A stretch of 64,000 nucleotides of DNA from an uncultured bacterium (GCA_934621605.1 CAKTUZ010000004.1:59220-123219), one strand, 5' to 3'; shown: positions 25,457-35,213, counted from the first letter of the stretch. The notes: a model not told the origin generated them from the sequence alone. A program made the numbers and translations.

Positions 25457-27458
25457 GTTGGAAGCTGATTCCATTCAGGATGGTACCCGGATTGTCGGGG
25501 GAAAAATTGGGGAGGAGAGCGGTGCCGGAGATGGCGTGGTTTTCTTTTCTGAACCTTGTGAGAGTATGTCCGAAACTGAGCTTGAACAAAAAGCTCGAAA
25601 GATTTTATCGCAAGTTTTTGGCTACCATTCTTTTCGCGGTCCGCAGCAAGAGATTATTTTGCATTTAGCTCGCGGTGGAAGTGCTGTAGTGCTTATGCCT
25701 ACCGGAGGCGGCAAGTCTTTATGCTATCAAATTCCGGCCTTAATGCGTTCAGGGGTTGCTTTGGTTGTGTCGCCGCTTATTGCTCTTATGCAAGATCAAG
25801 TCGATGCCTTAGTCGGTAATGGTGTGCGGGCCGCTTTCTTAAATTCTTCTCTTACAGCTCAGGAAGCTCGTCGTATTTGTGCCAAAATTTATTCTGGACA
25901 GTTGGATTTGCTTTATGTCTCGCCGGAGCGGGCCATTATGGATGGATTTTTAGATATGCTCGGCTCTTCTCGCTTGTCTCTTATTGCTATAGATGAAGCT
26001 CATTGCGTATCGCAGTGGGGTCATGATTTCCGTCCTGAATATGTTCAATTGGCCAAATTACGCGAGCATTTTCCCGGAGTTCCTTGGGTAGCTCTTACGG
26101 CTACTGCCGATGAGGCCACTCGCAGTGATATTATTAATCATTTAGGGCTACAAGAAGCCAAGCGCTTTATTACTAGTTTTGATCGTCCCAATATATATTA
26201 CAGTATTTGTGCTCAAGCTTCGGGAATGGCTGAAACCAGGCGCCGTTTCTTGGCTTTTTTGCAAAATAAGCATAGGGGAGATTCTGGCATAGTCTATTGT
26301 TTGACTCGCAAAGATGTTGAGAAGACGACTAAGTGGCTGCGTGATTTAGGTTATGAGGCCTTGTCCTATCATGCTGGTATGAGCAATGAAGAGCGAGCCG
26401 TCAATCAGACGCGCTTCGTTCAAGAAGAAGCTATTATTATGGTGGCGACGGTTGCTTTTGGTATGGGTATAGATAAGCCCAATGTGCGCTTTGTGGCTCA
26501 CTTCTGTCTTCCCAGCAGTGTGGAAGCTTACTATCAGGAAACGGGGCGTGCTGGTAGGGACGGTTTGCCTTCTTCGGCCTGGCTTTCTTACAATATGTCC
26601 GATATTGTTATGCGTCAAAGTTTTATCGAAAATTCTTCGGCCGATGAACTGCATAAAAATATTGAAAGGCGAAAATTACGGGCTCTTTTGGGCTTTTGTG
26701 AAACGGTTACTTGTCGTCGCCGCGCTCTCTTGGAATATTTTGGCGAGGAAGCTCAAGATAATTGCGGATATTGTGATAATTGTACGAATCCGCCTCATGC
26801 TGTAGACGGATTAATTTATGCTCAGAAAGCTCTTTCTTGTGTCTATAGAACTGGTCAGCTCTATGGGGCAGCCTATTTAATCGATGTGTTGCGCGGTGCT
26901 AAAACAGAGCGTTTATTGGCTCAAGGACATGATAAGCTGAGCACTTACTCTATAGGTAAAGAATTGAGTGTTAAACAATGGACGTCTGTTTTTCGTCAAC
27001 TTATGGCAGCTGGATATCTGAAGGTAGATTTAGCCGGTTACGGCAGTATAAAACTTACTAAACGCAGTCGGGATGTGTTGGAAGGTAAAGTTAAATTACC
27101 TTTGCGCATAGATGAAGAGTTTAAAGCTACTCAGCTTAAAAAAGAAGCTAAACAGTTAAAACGATCTGTATTAAATACTTTAACTGAACGATCGGATAGC
27201 AACCAAACGGCTCGATCTGTCAGCGAGCTCTTTGAAGTTCTGCGGCGCAAGCGTATGGAATTGGCTCGTCGAGAGGGAATTGCTCCCTACTTGGTATTAC
27301 ATGATGCTTCACTGCTGGCTATGGCTCAACAGAGACCGCGTACTTTGGAAGAATTGTCGCAAATTTCAGGCTTTGGTATGGTTAAATTACAAAAATATGG
27401 CGTTTCTATGTTATCTGTAATTGCCGAATTTCTAGCTGAGGAACGTTTAGCTCATTGA
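25446..27458 (+). CDS. recQ: RecQ-family ATP-dependent DNA helicase
   Basis: A 3'-5' DNA helicase for recombination repair. The sequence shows VFGYHSFRGPQQEII, Walker A MPTGGGKSLCYQIPAL, the DEAH motif IDEAHCVSQWGHDFRP, helicase motif VI QETGRAGRDG, a zinc-binding cysteine set (CRRR then CGYCDNC), a winged-helix region and a C-terminal HRDC domain (GIAPYLVLHDASLLAMA). Length of about 670 residues is normal to slightly long. The start is uncertain: ATG at 25446 overlaps the upstream stop, while ATG at 25566 begins MSETELEQKARKIL, closer to the usual N-terminus. Neither has a strong ribosome site. Confidence 0.96.
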   Translation: MKNRLEADSIQDGTRIVGGKIGEESGAGDGVVFFSEPCESMSETELEQKARKILSQVFGYHSFRGPQQEIILHLARGGSAVVLMPTGGGKSLCYQIPALMRSGVALVVSPLIALMQDQVDALVGNGVRAAFLNSSLTAQEARRICAKIYSGQLDLLYVSPERAIMDGFLDMLGSSRLSLIAIDEAHCVSQWGHDFRPEYVQLAKLREHFPGVPWVALTATADEATRSDIINHLGLQEAKRFITSFDRPNIYYSICAQASGMAETRRRFLAFLQNKHRGDSGIVYCLTRKDVEKTTKWLRDLGYEALSYHAGMSNEERAVNQTRFVQEEAIIMVATVAFGMGIDKPNVRFVAHFCLPSSVEAYYQETGRAGRDGLPSSAWLSYNMSDIVMRQSFIENSSADELHKNIERRKLRALLGFCETVTCRRRALLEYFGEEAQDNCGYCDNCTNPPHAVDGLIYAQKALSCVYRTGQLYGAAYLIDVLRGAKTERLLAQGHDKLSTYSIGKELSVKQWTSVFRQLMAAGYLKVDLAGYGSIKLTKRSRDVLEGKVKLPLRIDEEFKATQLKKEAKQLKRSVLNTLTERSDSNQTARSVSELFEVLRRKRMELARREGIAPYLVLHDASLLAMAQQRPRTLEELSQISGFGMVKLQKYGVSMLSVIAEFLAEERLAH

Positions 27459-27721
27459 CCTTTTAGAACAAAAAATTGGCGAAAAATAAGCCCTTTTATA
27501 GTTAGCTAATGCTTTTTTAAGAAGGTTTGCTGCTGAAGTTTTGCGAATTTTTTTTGCAAAGTTCGGTTGTCCGTTTTATGACCGGTCGGCACAGAAAATG
27601 TACTCTTAAACTTAGCTGCCAAACAAAAATTGTGGCATATGACCTTCACCGTTGGCAGTAACGCTAATTTTTGGAGTGGATTTACTGCTTGTTGGCTAAA
27701 AAAGGTAGGTTAGTTTACAAG

Positions 27722-29401
27722 ATGAGCTCAGAAATTATCAATGTTGAGCGTCCTGTGTATAAGGGAAAAGGCCAAGGCAAGCCGACTATTTTATTCTCGT
27801 CGGTATTCGGCCCTTATGCCCAGAATGATGCTTTTGGCAGTCGTGCCATCAACCCTATGGAACTTTATCATAACCAGGTAACAAGAGTGCAGGGGCCTTT
27901 TTCTTTGCGTATGTTCCATCGCTCTTGGGGGTTGATGTTTATTCAACAAAATATTCATTCTCCGTCTACTGTGTTGGATTTTCCTACTCAGGAGAGATTT
28001 ATTCACGAATTACAAGCCGGTGATTATGATATCGTAGGTATAAGCGGTATCGTAGCCAACGTACATAAGGTGCATCGCATGTGCCAATTGATACGTCGTT
28101 ACTCTCCACGCAGTGTTATTGTGGTGGGCGGTCATGTGGCTTCTATACCTGGCTTGGAGAATATGATTGATGCCGATTACGTGGCCAAAGGGGAAGGTGT
28201 AAGTTGGTTCCGTCATTTCCTTGGTGAAGATGAAACAGCTAAGATCGTTCATCCTGATATAGTTTCTGGATTTGGGACCCGCCTTTTCGGTTTTGATGTA
28301 AAAAGCAGCAGTCAAGATACTGCAGCTACGGTAATTACTTCCGTAGGTTGTCCGATGGGATGTAATTTTTGCGCCACTTCCGCTCTGTTTGGTGGTAAGG
28401 GACATTCGGTCACTTTTTTCGATAGTGGGGAAGAACTTTACAATTTAATGTGCGGCTTTGAGCGTCGTTTGGGTACCAGTTCTTTCTTTATTATGGATGA
28501 AAATTTCTTGCTTAACCGTCCTAGAGCTATGGAATTGTTGGATTTGATGGAACGAGACGGTAAAGCTTGGTCTCTTTATTGCTTCTCTTCAGCTAATGCT
28601 TTGCGTCAATATTCCATGGATGAACTTTTGCGTTTGGGGCTCTCTTGGCTTTGGATGGGACTCGAGGGGGAAGATAGTCAATATGCCAAACTTAAGGGGT
28701 GCGATTCTGTAGAATTTGTGGGACGGCTTCAGGAACTGGGTATTAAAATTTTAGGTTCCAGTATTATAGGTCTGGAAAACCATACCCCAGAAAATATCGA
28801 CCAAGTCATCGCTCGTGCTATAAAACATAATACAGATTTTCATCAATTTATGCTTTATACTCCTTTGCCTGGTACGCCGCTTTTCCAAGAACAAGCTGCT
28901 AAGGGAACCATGCTTGAGGATGTCGATTTGGCCGATATTCACGGTCAGTATCGCTTTAACTTTAAGCATCCTTATATTACGCCCGAGCAAAGTGAGGAAT
29001 TCTTGCTTAGAGCCTTCCAAGCTGATTATGACGTCAATGGCCCCAGCGTTTTTAGAGTGATCAATACCGTATGGAAAGGTTGGAAAAATTTCCATAAATA
29101 TGATAATAAAAGAGTCTTGCGTCGCTTAGAACAAGATTCTTCTACGATACGTCGTTACGCTTATGGCGCTTTGTGGGCTATGGAGCAATATTTGAAAGAG
29201 TCAAATCGCAGTGTTCAAGAGCGCATTCATACTTTGCGTGAACAATTTGCCCATGATTTTGGTTCTTTAACTAAAATGATCGGTATGATTAGCGGCCCGG
29301 TTATTTTGGCTTCTATACGTCGTGAGGCTATGCGTTTGAAAAACGGCTTCACCGTAGAGCCTAGTACCTTTGTGGAAAGGCGCAATTGGGCTGGCCTTTA
29401 G
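27722..29401 (+). CDS. Cobalamin-binding-domain radical SAM protein
   Basis: A radical SAM enzyme with an N-terminal B12-binding-like domain (YDIVGISGIVANVHKVHRM; IVVGGHVASIPGLENM). The radical SAM cluster motif is GCPMGCNFC, cysteines 210, 214 and 217 by my count, followed by the FMDENFL-type SAM region. The usual cobalamin-ligand DxHxxG is not evident. The C-terminal 150 residues are helical and specific to the subfamily. The substrate is not predictable; family members act on lipids, cofactors and natural products. The start at 27722 (MSSEIINVERP) is preferred over an upstream frame that begins in non-conserved sequence. It stands alone, about 260 bases after recQ. Confidence 0.92.
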   Translation: MSSEIINVERPVYKGKGQGKPTILFSSVFGPYAQNDAFGSRAINPMELYHNQVTRVQGPFSLRMFHRSWGLMFIQQNIHSPSTVLDFPTQERFIHELQAGDYDIVGISGIVANVHKVHRMCQLIRRYSPRSVIVVGGHVASIPGLENMIDADYVAKGEGVSWFRHFLGEDETAKIVHPDIVSGFGTRLFGFDVKSSSQDTAATVITSVGCPMGCNFCATSALFGGKGHSVTFFDSGEELYNLMCGFERRLGTSSFFIMDENFLLNRPRAMELLDLMERDGKAWSLYCFSSANALRQYSMDELLRLGLSWLWMGLEGEDSQYAKLKGCDSVEFVGRLQELGIKILGSSIIGLENHTPENIDQVIARAIKHNTDFHQFMLYTPLPGTPLFQEQAAKGTMLEDVDLADIHGQYRFNFKHPYITPEQSEEFLLRAFQADYDVNGPSVFRVINTVWKGWKNFHKYDNKRVLRRLEQDSSTIRRYAYGALWAMEQYLKESNRSVQERIHTLREQFAHDFGSLTKMIGMISGPVILASIRREAMRLKNGFTVEPSTFVERRNWAGL

Positions 29402-29410
29402 GTAGTTAGT

Positions 29411-29486
29411 TTACTAAATATAGAATGTGAAGGAATCGCATTTTCTTCGCGTGATGTATAAATATATGAGCAGGGCATTGTCCATT
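29411..29486 (+). repeat. Dispersed intergenic element, copy A
   Basis: About 76 bases closely matching the copy at 59051-59132. Shared blocks are TTACT, ATA-x-GAA-x-GTGAAGG, AATCG, CTTCGC, ATAAAT-x-TATG and GGCATTGTCCATT. Within it GAAGGAA pairs with TTTCTTC around the loop TCGCAT. It lies downstream of the radical SAM gene, and about 33 bases past its end there is an AGGAGG, as in copy B. Confidence 0.7.
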
Positions 29487-29596
29487 GTAGAGAGAGCGTA
29501 AGACCTGTTGATTCTCAGGAGGCAAGGCTCGTTAATATCTTAGAATTCTCTGGCTTTTAGCTATGAGGAGTATGTCGATAAGGCCCATAATATCAA

Positions 29597-29631
29597 AATT
29601 AGCCCGAGAAATTTAGCTTCCCGGGCTAATT
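29597..29631. terminator. Bidirectional terminator between convergent genes
   Basis: Ten-base arms AATTAGCCCG and CGGGCTAATT flank a 15-base loop that can pair further through GAA/TTC. T residues follow on both strands (TTTG on minus after AATT, and TTTGTATT on plus). It separates the radical SAM gene from the convergent lipoprotein gene. Confidence 0.8.
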
Positions 29632-29664
29632 TGTATTATGCAATTTTATTGCATAAATCAGTTA

Positions 29665-31281
29665 TTACTTATTTTCGATTGTTAAAGGGATAAATTTAGG
29701 CAAGCCGAGTTTACCGTAGGCTGTTTGATCCAGCTCTACAAACCAGTCATCAGTTAAAGGTTGATCAATACTTACTCTGTACTGGTTGTCAACAATATTA
29801 ATTGTACTTATGGCTCCGCCCTGACTTTTACTCCAAGCGTTGGCTTGAGGGTACTTGTCAATGATTGTCTTGGGCAGAATGAAGTTCTCAGCTCCCATGG
29901 TGGTTACATCGTCAATATCATCCGGAGCGTAAGTAATTTTACCGAAAACATCGATATAGAGATCTTTACTCGGGATCTCTGAAGCCTTAATGGAACTTAA
30001 AATCTCTGTAGACGGCGTATCTTTGCCAGCAAAGAAGACAGAGCTATCGGCGGCATGGACGTGCAGAGCGTGAGTATCAGTAAGAGACTTGTCAAGCTTG
30101 CCATTGTCGTTATAAGAGGCTGTCACTTTGGCAACATAGGCTTGTGCTGAGCTGGGGACGCTGTTTACAGTGACGTTGTTGTCAACGATAGAAACTACTT
30201 TGTCGCTCTGCTCGACAGTAAAATTGGTGTCGCCGGTGACGTCGACATTTTCCGGAACGGGGCCCCGGTCTTTATTCTGGGTATAGATAGCCGTAGCTGT
30301 AAAAGACTGAGAGCCAACTGCGACTACTTCGGTTTTCTTTTCGCTGGTGGTTGCGGTGATGCCCTGTAAAGCTATCACTTTTTGGCCTAAGTTGGCATTA
30401 GCCACGTCTTGCTTGCATATCAGCACTTTACTGTAGGGCTCTGCGGAAGTGGCATCGTAAATAGTCACTTCTTGTTTATCTATTTGGGATGGAGCGATTT
30501 CGATAGAAGCGAGCGTTTGGGCCGTCACGTAAATAGGCTGTTGCAACAGAGCGGTAATATTGCCACTAGCACTAGCTACAGGAACGACAGCTTTAACGGC
30601 GTTGGCAGGGACTTTACCTTCGTGAATACCGGTAAAACTTACGCCGGTGTAGGTGTGGCCTTTGTCGCTCTTGCTTAAAACATCGGCGTACTCATCGATA
30701 CCAGTGACATCAGCGAAAGAAATAAGATTGATCACGTTCTTGCTACCGTCGGTAGTTTGTACTGGTAAGCTTAGAGTGGTGGTCTCTTCAGGACTTAATA
30801 CGTAACGATTAGCTTGGAGGTCGACTTTAGAAGGCGCTGCAAAACCTGAAACCTGGGGAGCTAATACAATGGCTTCAGCATTATCGTAATCCCAGGCAAT
30901 ACCATTTATACCTACAGCCACAATGGAACCGAATGAATCATAATAGGCGGCAGTAGCAAATTTTGCTGTACTGGGAACGCTGGGTACGGACACATCGCGA
31001 TCGGTGACGATGTCGGAGTGTTTAAGATCATAAGGATTGGTTACTTTGACTACATTACCTTTGGAATCGGTGAAGCTATAGCAGACCTGAGTAATATCTT
31101 TGTGTATAAAAGTTCTTCCAGAAGCAGCTAAAGAGTATTTAAAAATTACGTTATTGTTGCCGCTTAAAGTTCCGGGAGTAGTGGAGCCGTTGTGAGTACC
31201 ACAACCGACTGTCGTAAGGGCTAAACCTAAACCGGCGGCAGCTGTAAAAGCAATGAAACCGAATGTGTTCTTCTTCGCCAT
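29665..31281 (-). CDS. Large predicted lipoprotein with Ig-like/BIG2-like beta-rich repeats
   Basis: Not recognised as a named protein. From the ATG at 31281 the product is about 539 residues: MAKKNTFGFIAF, then a hydrophobic stretch and a lipobox-like LTTVGCG that suggests lipidation at Cys. The rest is beta-rich, Ser/Thr/Val-rich, with repeated segments such as KVTASYNDNGKL that resemble bacterial Ig-like (BIG2) domains of secreted surface proteins. The frame extends upstream to 31425, but that part is Arg/Ser-rich, crosses the terminator hairpin of the preceding gene and lacks a signal peptide. It is likely a surface or periplasmic lipoprotein. Confidence 0.78.
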   Translation of the reverse strand: MAKKNTFGFIAFTAAAGLGLALTTVGCGTHNGSTTPGTLSGNNNVIFKYSLAASGRTFIHKDITQVCYSFTDSKGNVVKVTNPYDLKHSDIVTDRDVSVPSVPSTAKFATAAYYDSFGSIVAVGINGIAWDYDNAEAIVLAPQVSGFAAPSKVDLQANRYVLSPEETTTLSLPVQTTDGSKNVINLISFADVTGIDEYADVLSKSDKGHTYTGVSFTGIHEGKVPANAVKAVVPVASASGNITALLQQPIYVTAQTLASIEIAPSQIDKQEVTIYDATSAEPYSKVLICKQDVANANLGQKVIALQGITATTSEKKTEVVAVGSQSFTATAIYTQNKDRGPVPENVDVTGDTNFTVEQSDKVVSIVDNNVTVNSVPSSAQAYVAKVTASYNDNGKLDKSLTDTHALHVHAADSSVFFAGKDTPSTEILSSIKASEIPSKDLYIDVFGKITYAPDDIDDVTTMGAENFILPKTIIDKYPQANAWSKSQGGAISTINIVDNQYRVSIDQPLTDDWFVELDQTAYGKLGLPKFIPLTIENK

Positions 31282-31326
31282 AATAAAATTGAAAGGATCC
31301 TTTCGCAATGATACTAAACGGCCACT

Positions 31327-31359
31327 AAAAAACGACAGCCGCGCTTTGGAGCTGCGCTG
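31327..31359 (-). terminator. Intrinsic terminator after the TPR gene
   Basis: CAGCGCAGC pairs with GCGCGGCTG around a short loop, with a bulge, and six T residues follow on the minus strand (complement of 31327-31332). Six T residues also follow on the plus strand (31361-31366). Confidence 0.65.
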
Positions 31360-31484
31360 ATTTTTTGCTACAGCCGAGGGCAGCTCCGCAGCTAAAAAAC
31401 ATGATAACGGGTTGACAAGTTCCACACTTTAGCCCCGGCACCTTTTACGAGACTCAGTGTGGTCCGTCTTTTAGTATTCCTTCT

Positions 31485-32069
31485 CTAATGAGTGTGACTA
31501 TGACATCCGTCATGATCGTGCAGATTATAGCGTTTGTTGAGTTCTTCTTGACTAAGCTTGTGTTGACCGCGCTTTTCCGGATGAGCTTTATATTTTTGAC
31601 AATGCTTCAGAAGATTTTGGGCCTCTGAATCATTGGGATCTATTTCGAGAGCGATTTCCAATTCTGTAATAGCTTCATCATATTTTTCTTGTAAGTAATA
31701 TTCAGTAGCTAAAGAGTAGCGCAGTTTTACACTGTCTTTTATGGCCTTAATTCCGTCGCGATAAACTTCTATTTCTTTTTCATGATTGCCTTTAAAGTGA
31801 TGAACACTGGCTATTTCTAAGAAGCTTTCTTCCATGGGATAGGTTCTTGTCGCAGCTTGGAAACACTCCAAAGCTGCGTCATCATTGTTGTTGTGAAGAT
31901 GCTCGTGCCCCATATTATGAAAAGCAACGGCTGTTTGAAATTGTTGGTGTTCTTTAACAACAGGAGGAATAAAAATTATCCCCACTATAAATAGTATAAC
32001 TATTGCTACAATTTCAATAATTTGTAGTTTTTTCTTTTTGGGATCTGTATAATAAGTTAGAAAGGCCAA
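31485..32069 (-). CDS. TPR-repeat protein with N-terminal membrane anchor
   Basis: The 194-residue product has a membrane helix at about 21-37, followed by tetratricopeptide repeats (DAALECFQAATRTYPMEESFLEIASVHHFKGNHEKEIEVYR; EAITELEIALEIDPNDSEAQNLL) that form a protein-binding scaffold. It ends in a His-rich tail, HDHDGCHSHTH. The start is a TTG at 32069 with GGAGG nine bases upstream. It follows the PAP2 gene, 51 bases upstream, and is probably cotranscribed. Function not predictable. Confidence 0.8.
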   Translation of the reverse strand: MAFLTYYTDPKKKKLQIIEIVAIVILFIVGIIFIPPVVKEHQQFQTAVAFHNMGHEHLHNNNDDAALECFQAATRTYPMEESFLEIASVHHFKGNHEKEIEVYRDGIKAIKDSVKLRYSLATEYYLQEKYDEAITELEIALEIDPNDSEAQNLLKHCQKYKAHPEKRGQHKLSQEELNKRYNLHDHDGCHSHTH

Positions 32070-32120
32070 GTAAGTAAACCTCCACTCTGATCATTCATAG
32101 ACTGATATTATAACACTGTC

Positions 32121-33416
32121 TTAAGTTTGTAGACTCTGTTGAACGCTTGAAGCGTCTTTAGTTTGGTAGCATATAATGTGGGCCAAATAAAAAGAAATTA
32201 AATCTGTAATTATAAGTAATAATAAGGTCAAGGTCGGAGCGTGCAAAACGTAAGTAATTGCGTATTTAAAAGCACACAGCCAGCCTATAAAAGATACTAT
32301 GCCGAAGACTGCTCCCATAAGGCGTATTTTGTTGCTCGCATCCGGTGTAGCCATAGCCAGAAGGGCCACAGTGAAGGGTACAGCCATTATTAAATCGATA
32401 AGATAATGGCAACCTACGCTGAAAGTAGACAGAGCAGTTAGGATTACCAAAACGATAGCTAAATGACGGTAGATAGGCTTAGCTCTATAAAGTGAATAGT
32501 AAACAGCCAAGATCCAAGATAAATGTAAACTTGGCATACAATTGCGATACAAATAGTAAGGAGCTTCTATGGGTACAGGGTTCATAGTGGCAGCAGACCA
32601 AGGGCCATTAGGAAAAGCGTTTGTATAGCAATAGAGTTTTGTTCCTACAGCAGGTAGAAAATGGTAAGATAGTTCGCCTCCTATAGCTATCACGATAAAA
32701 AATACGGCTGGAATTAAGCTGTGGATATGACTTCTCTTTTGCTGAATGTTCTCCTTATAAACGATAATTTGGGCTAATATCATCCATATCGGTAAATAGT
32801 AATATATAATTTCCATGAATTTGGAATATATTACGTGGTTGCGTAAAAATTTGGCTATAATAAAACTCACTTGTACTCCCCACAGGGAGTCTAAAGCATA
32901 CAGATGAGGATCATAAACATAATATCCGGAAATAAAGATATTCAAACAAAGAAGAGATGGCATAACTATGGAGAAGAACAAGGTCTCCAAGCATTGATTT
33001 AGCTCTTCGCGATGGTCTAATCTGTACGCGTGTCCAGCTCTCCACAATATCGCCAACAAACAACCAATAAGTAAGCCGGGGCCTAAGAATAAAAATTGCT
33101 CAAAAAGGGAAATGTTTGGTCGATAGTTTATCATGGAGGCGATAATTGACGGCCTATAATATCTCAAAGTGAGTTCAAAAATTATACCTAAAACAGCGGC
33201 GCCTATGAGTTCTCGCTTTTTTATAGGTAAAATTAGTAGGTAAGCTAATACTCCACCTAAGCAAGAAGTAGGTATAAGATTTGTATTAAAAGTTTGATTG
33301 AATAAAATCTCATGAAAGCAAGGTTGATTTAGCCAACCAACTAGTGGAGCAAATTCGAAAATTGCTATGAGACCAAGTAATATCCATAGCATCACTATGT
33401 ATGGGCTTTTTTTCAT
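32121..33416 (-). CDS. Integral membrane PAP2-superfamily protein, Aur1/Ipt-like
   Basis: A 431-residue polytopic membrane protein. Near the C-terminus is a PAP2-type active-site pair, CMPSLHLSW (the histidine-bearing motif) and SVGCHYLIDLI. Those motifs and the long N-terminal membrane region match inositol-phosphotransferase/Aur1-type PAP2 proteins, which exchange phosphate-linked head groups of lipids, or dephosphorylate lipid phosphates. Substrate is unknown. It precedes the TPR gene by 51 bases. The ATG has a GGAG 13 bases upstream. Confidence 0.8.
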   Translation of the reverse strand: MKKSPYIVMLWILLGLIAIFEFAPLVGWLNQPCFHEILFNQTFNTNLIPTSCLGGVLAYLLILPIKKRELIGAAVLGIIFELTLRYYRPSIIASMINYRPNISLFEQFLFLGPGLLIGCLLAILWRAGHAYRLDHREELNQCLETLFFSIVMPSLLCLNIFISGYYVYDPHLYALDSLWGVQVSFIIAKFLRNHVIYSKFMEIIYYYLPIWMILAQIIVYKENIQQKRSHIHSLIPAVFFIVIAIGGELSYHFLPAVGTKLYCYTNAFPNGPWSAATMNPVPIEAPYYLYRNCMPSLHLSWILAVYYSLYRAKPIYRHLAIVLVILTALSTFSVGCHYLIDLIMAVPFTVALLAMATPDASNKIRLMGAVFGIVSFIGWLCAFKYAITYVLHAPTLTLLLLIITDLISFYLAHIICYQTKDASSVQQSLQT

Positions 33417-33509
33417 AAATGTAAGGCAGCTCCGCTGAAGAAAAAGAAATCATCGCCTGGAATACCACAAAGTGAAGTTGTTTCCTATACAGAGAATGTA
33501 TAGATAATG

Positions 33510-33549
33510 AAAAAAGCCCTGTCTGCATTCAGTTGGTGCAGGACAAGGA
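33510..33549 (-). terminator. Intrinsic terminator after lysS
   Basis: On the minus strand CCTTGTCCTGCA pairs with TGCAGACAGGG (one mismatch, one bulge) followed by six T residues. It ends the greA-lysS unit ahead of the PAP2 gene. Confidence 0.75.
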
Positions 33550-33584
33550 CTTTCAATTACTTGATTCTGGCGAAGCTTTTGCTC

Positions 33585-35111
33585 TTACTTATCATTATCC
33601 AAAGGTTTCATAGTGGGGAAGAGCAAGACGTCGCGGATGCAATTTTGGCCAGTTAAAAGCATGACTAAACGGTCGATGCCGATACCTAAGCCGCCCGTAG
33701 GAGGCATACCGTACATAAGAGCATTGAGGAAGTCTTCATCTAAAGGATGAGCTTCATCATCAATACCTTTAAGAGCTTGCTGCTCTTCAAAGCGTTTGCG
33801 CTGATCGAAAGGATCGTTCACTTCACTGAAAGCGTTGGCTAACTCGCTGCCGCAAACGAAAAGCTCGAAGCGGTCGGTCAAAGTAGGATCGTCATCTTTG
33901 CGCTTGGCTAAAGGAGAAAGCTCTACGGGCTGCTCGGTAACAAAGGTGGGCTGAATGAGATGCTCTTCGCAAGTAGCTTCAAAGATCTTATCAAACAATT
34001 GAGCTAAAGTATGCTCTTTGTTCCCTAAGTTGATACCAAGTTCCAAAGCTTTTTCTTTAGCGCGTCCGGGCTCTCTGAGTTCTTTGATGGAAATACCGGC
34101 ATATTTTTGGAACAAAGAATCCATGGTAATACGCGGATAAGGAGGACGTAAGTCGAGTTCGTGACCCATAAAAGTGACGTTGTGGGTATGGAGAACTTCG
34201 TTGCAGCAAGTGTCGATAATACCTTCGGTAATCTTCATCATGCCTTCACAGTCGCTCCAAGCTTCGTAAAGCTCGATGGTGGTAAACTCAGGATTGTGTT
34301 TAGTGTCGATACCTTCATTGCGGAAGAGTCGACCGATTTCGTATACTTTTTCCAAACCGCCGACAATGCAGCGCTTCAAGTGAAGTTCGGTAGCAATGCG
34401 CAAGTACATATCAACATTGAGCGCGTTGTGGTGAGTGACGAAAGGACGAGCAGCAGCGCCGCCGGCTACGGTAGACATACAAGGAGTTTCCACTTCCAAG
34501 AAACCCATGCTGTCGAGATGGCGACGAATGGCAGCGATAATATGGCTGCGTTTAATGAAGACTTCGCGTACGTCTTTATTGGCGATAAGGTCGGCATAGC
34601 GCTGTCTGTAACGTACTTCAACATCGGTTAAACCGTGGAATTTCTCAGGCGGAGGAATTAAACTCTTGGCGGCAATGCTCCATTCTTTTACTCGTACGGA
34701 AAGTTCGCCACGACTGGTGCGGAAAACCACACCTTTGACTGTGATAAGATCGCCCAAATCGGCCAAACTTAAACGTTTATAAGATTCCTCACCCAATACA
34801 TCGTATTTAAAGTAAAGCTGAATACGGTCGGAAAGATCAGTTAAATCGATAAAGGAAGCTTTACCGTGACCGCGCCAAGCGGTGATACGGCCAGCTAAGC
34901 TGACTTCTTCTTCTGACTCTTCTTCAGGAGCTAAATCTTTATATTTATCTTTAATGAAGGCGGCATTTTTGGTGCGGATAAATTTTTTACCGTAAGGGTT
35001 GAGGCCTTGCTCTTCTAAGGCTCTCAAGTGCTGAATGCGAATGGCTTGCTGCTCGCTTAAGCTGAGCTCGGGAGCAGCTTGGCGCTTAGCCTTTTTCTGT
35101 TCTTGACTCAT
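33585..35111 (-). CDS. lysS: Lysyl-tRNA synthetase (class II)
   Basis: Charges tRNA-Lys. The 508-residue product (from the ATG at 35111, which has AAAGGT seven bases upstream; the frame runs 27 bases further) has an OB-fold tRNA-binding domain, then class II motifs: GRLFRNEGIDTKHNPEFT (motif 2) and GLGIGIDRLVMLLT (motif 3), with the family's GLTDVEVRYRQRYADLI. The N-terminus is enriched in Lys and Gln. It is preceded by greA, with a gap of about 100 bases; the greA-lysS pairing is common in bacteria. A tRNA-Lys gene lies at 49.6 kb. Confidence 0.98.
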   Translation of the reverse strand: MSQEQKKAKRQAAPELSLSEQQAIRIQHLRALEEQGLNPYGKKFIRTKNAAFIKDKYKDLAPEEESEEEVSLAGRITAWRGHGKASFIDLTDLSDRIQLYFKYDVLGEESYKRLSLADLGDLITVKGVVFRTSRGELSVRVKEWSIAAKSLIPPPEKFHGLTDVEVRYRQRYADLIANKDVREVFIKRSHIIAAIRRHLDSMGFLEVETPCMSTVAGGAAARPFVTHHNALNVDMYLRIATELHLKRCIVGGLEKVYEIGRLFRNEGIDTKHNPEFTTIELYEAWSDCEGMMKITEGIIDTCCNEVLHTHNVTFMGHELDLRPPYPRITMDSLFQKYAGISIKELREPGRAKEKALELGINLGNKEHTLAQLFDKIFEATCEEHLIQPTFVTEQPVELSPLAKRKDDDPTLTDRFELFVCGSELANAFSEVNDPFDQRKRFEEQQALKGIDDEAHPLDEDFLNALMYGMPPTGGLGIGIDRLVMLLTGQNCIRDVLLFPTMKPLDNDK

Positions 35112-35213
35112 TGCTGACCTTTCTGTATCTGTCTGCACAAAAAAGGCCCCGTCTTACCTTATCGGTCTGTTTTAGGCGGAACCTTCAGATTTGACGAAAA
35201 ACGTCTGAAAAAA

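Noticed and set aside
27459..27721. Terminator after recQ
   Set aside because: T-rich and A-rich tracts exist but no stem of six or more pairs precedes them.
31282..31425. N-terminal extension of the large lipoprotein
   Set aside because: The extension lacks a signal peptide and crosses a terminator hairpin; the ATG at 31281 gives a signal peptide and lipobox directly.
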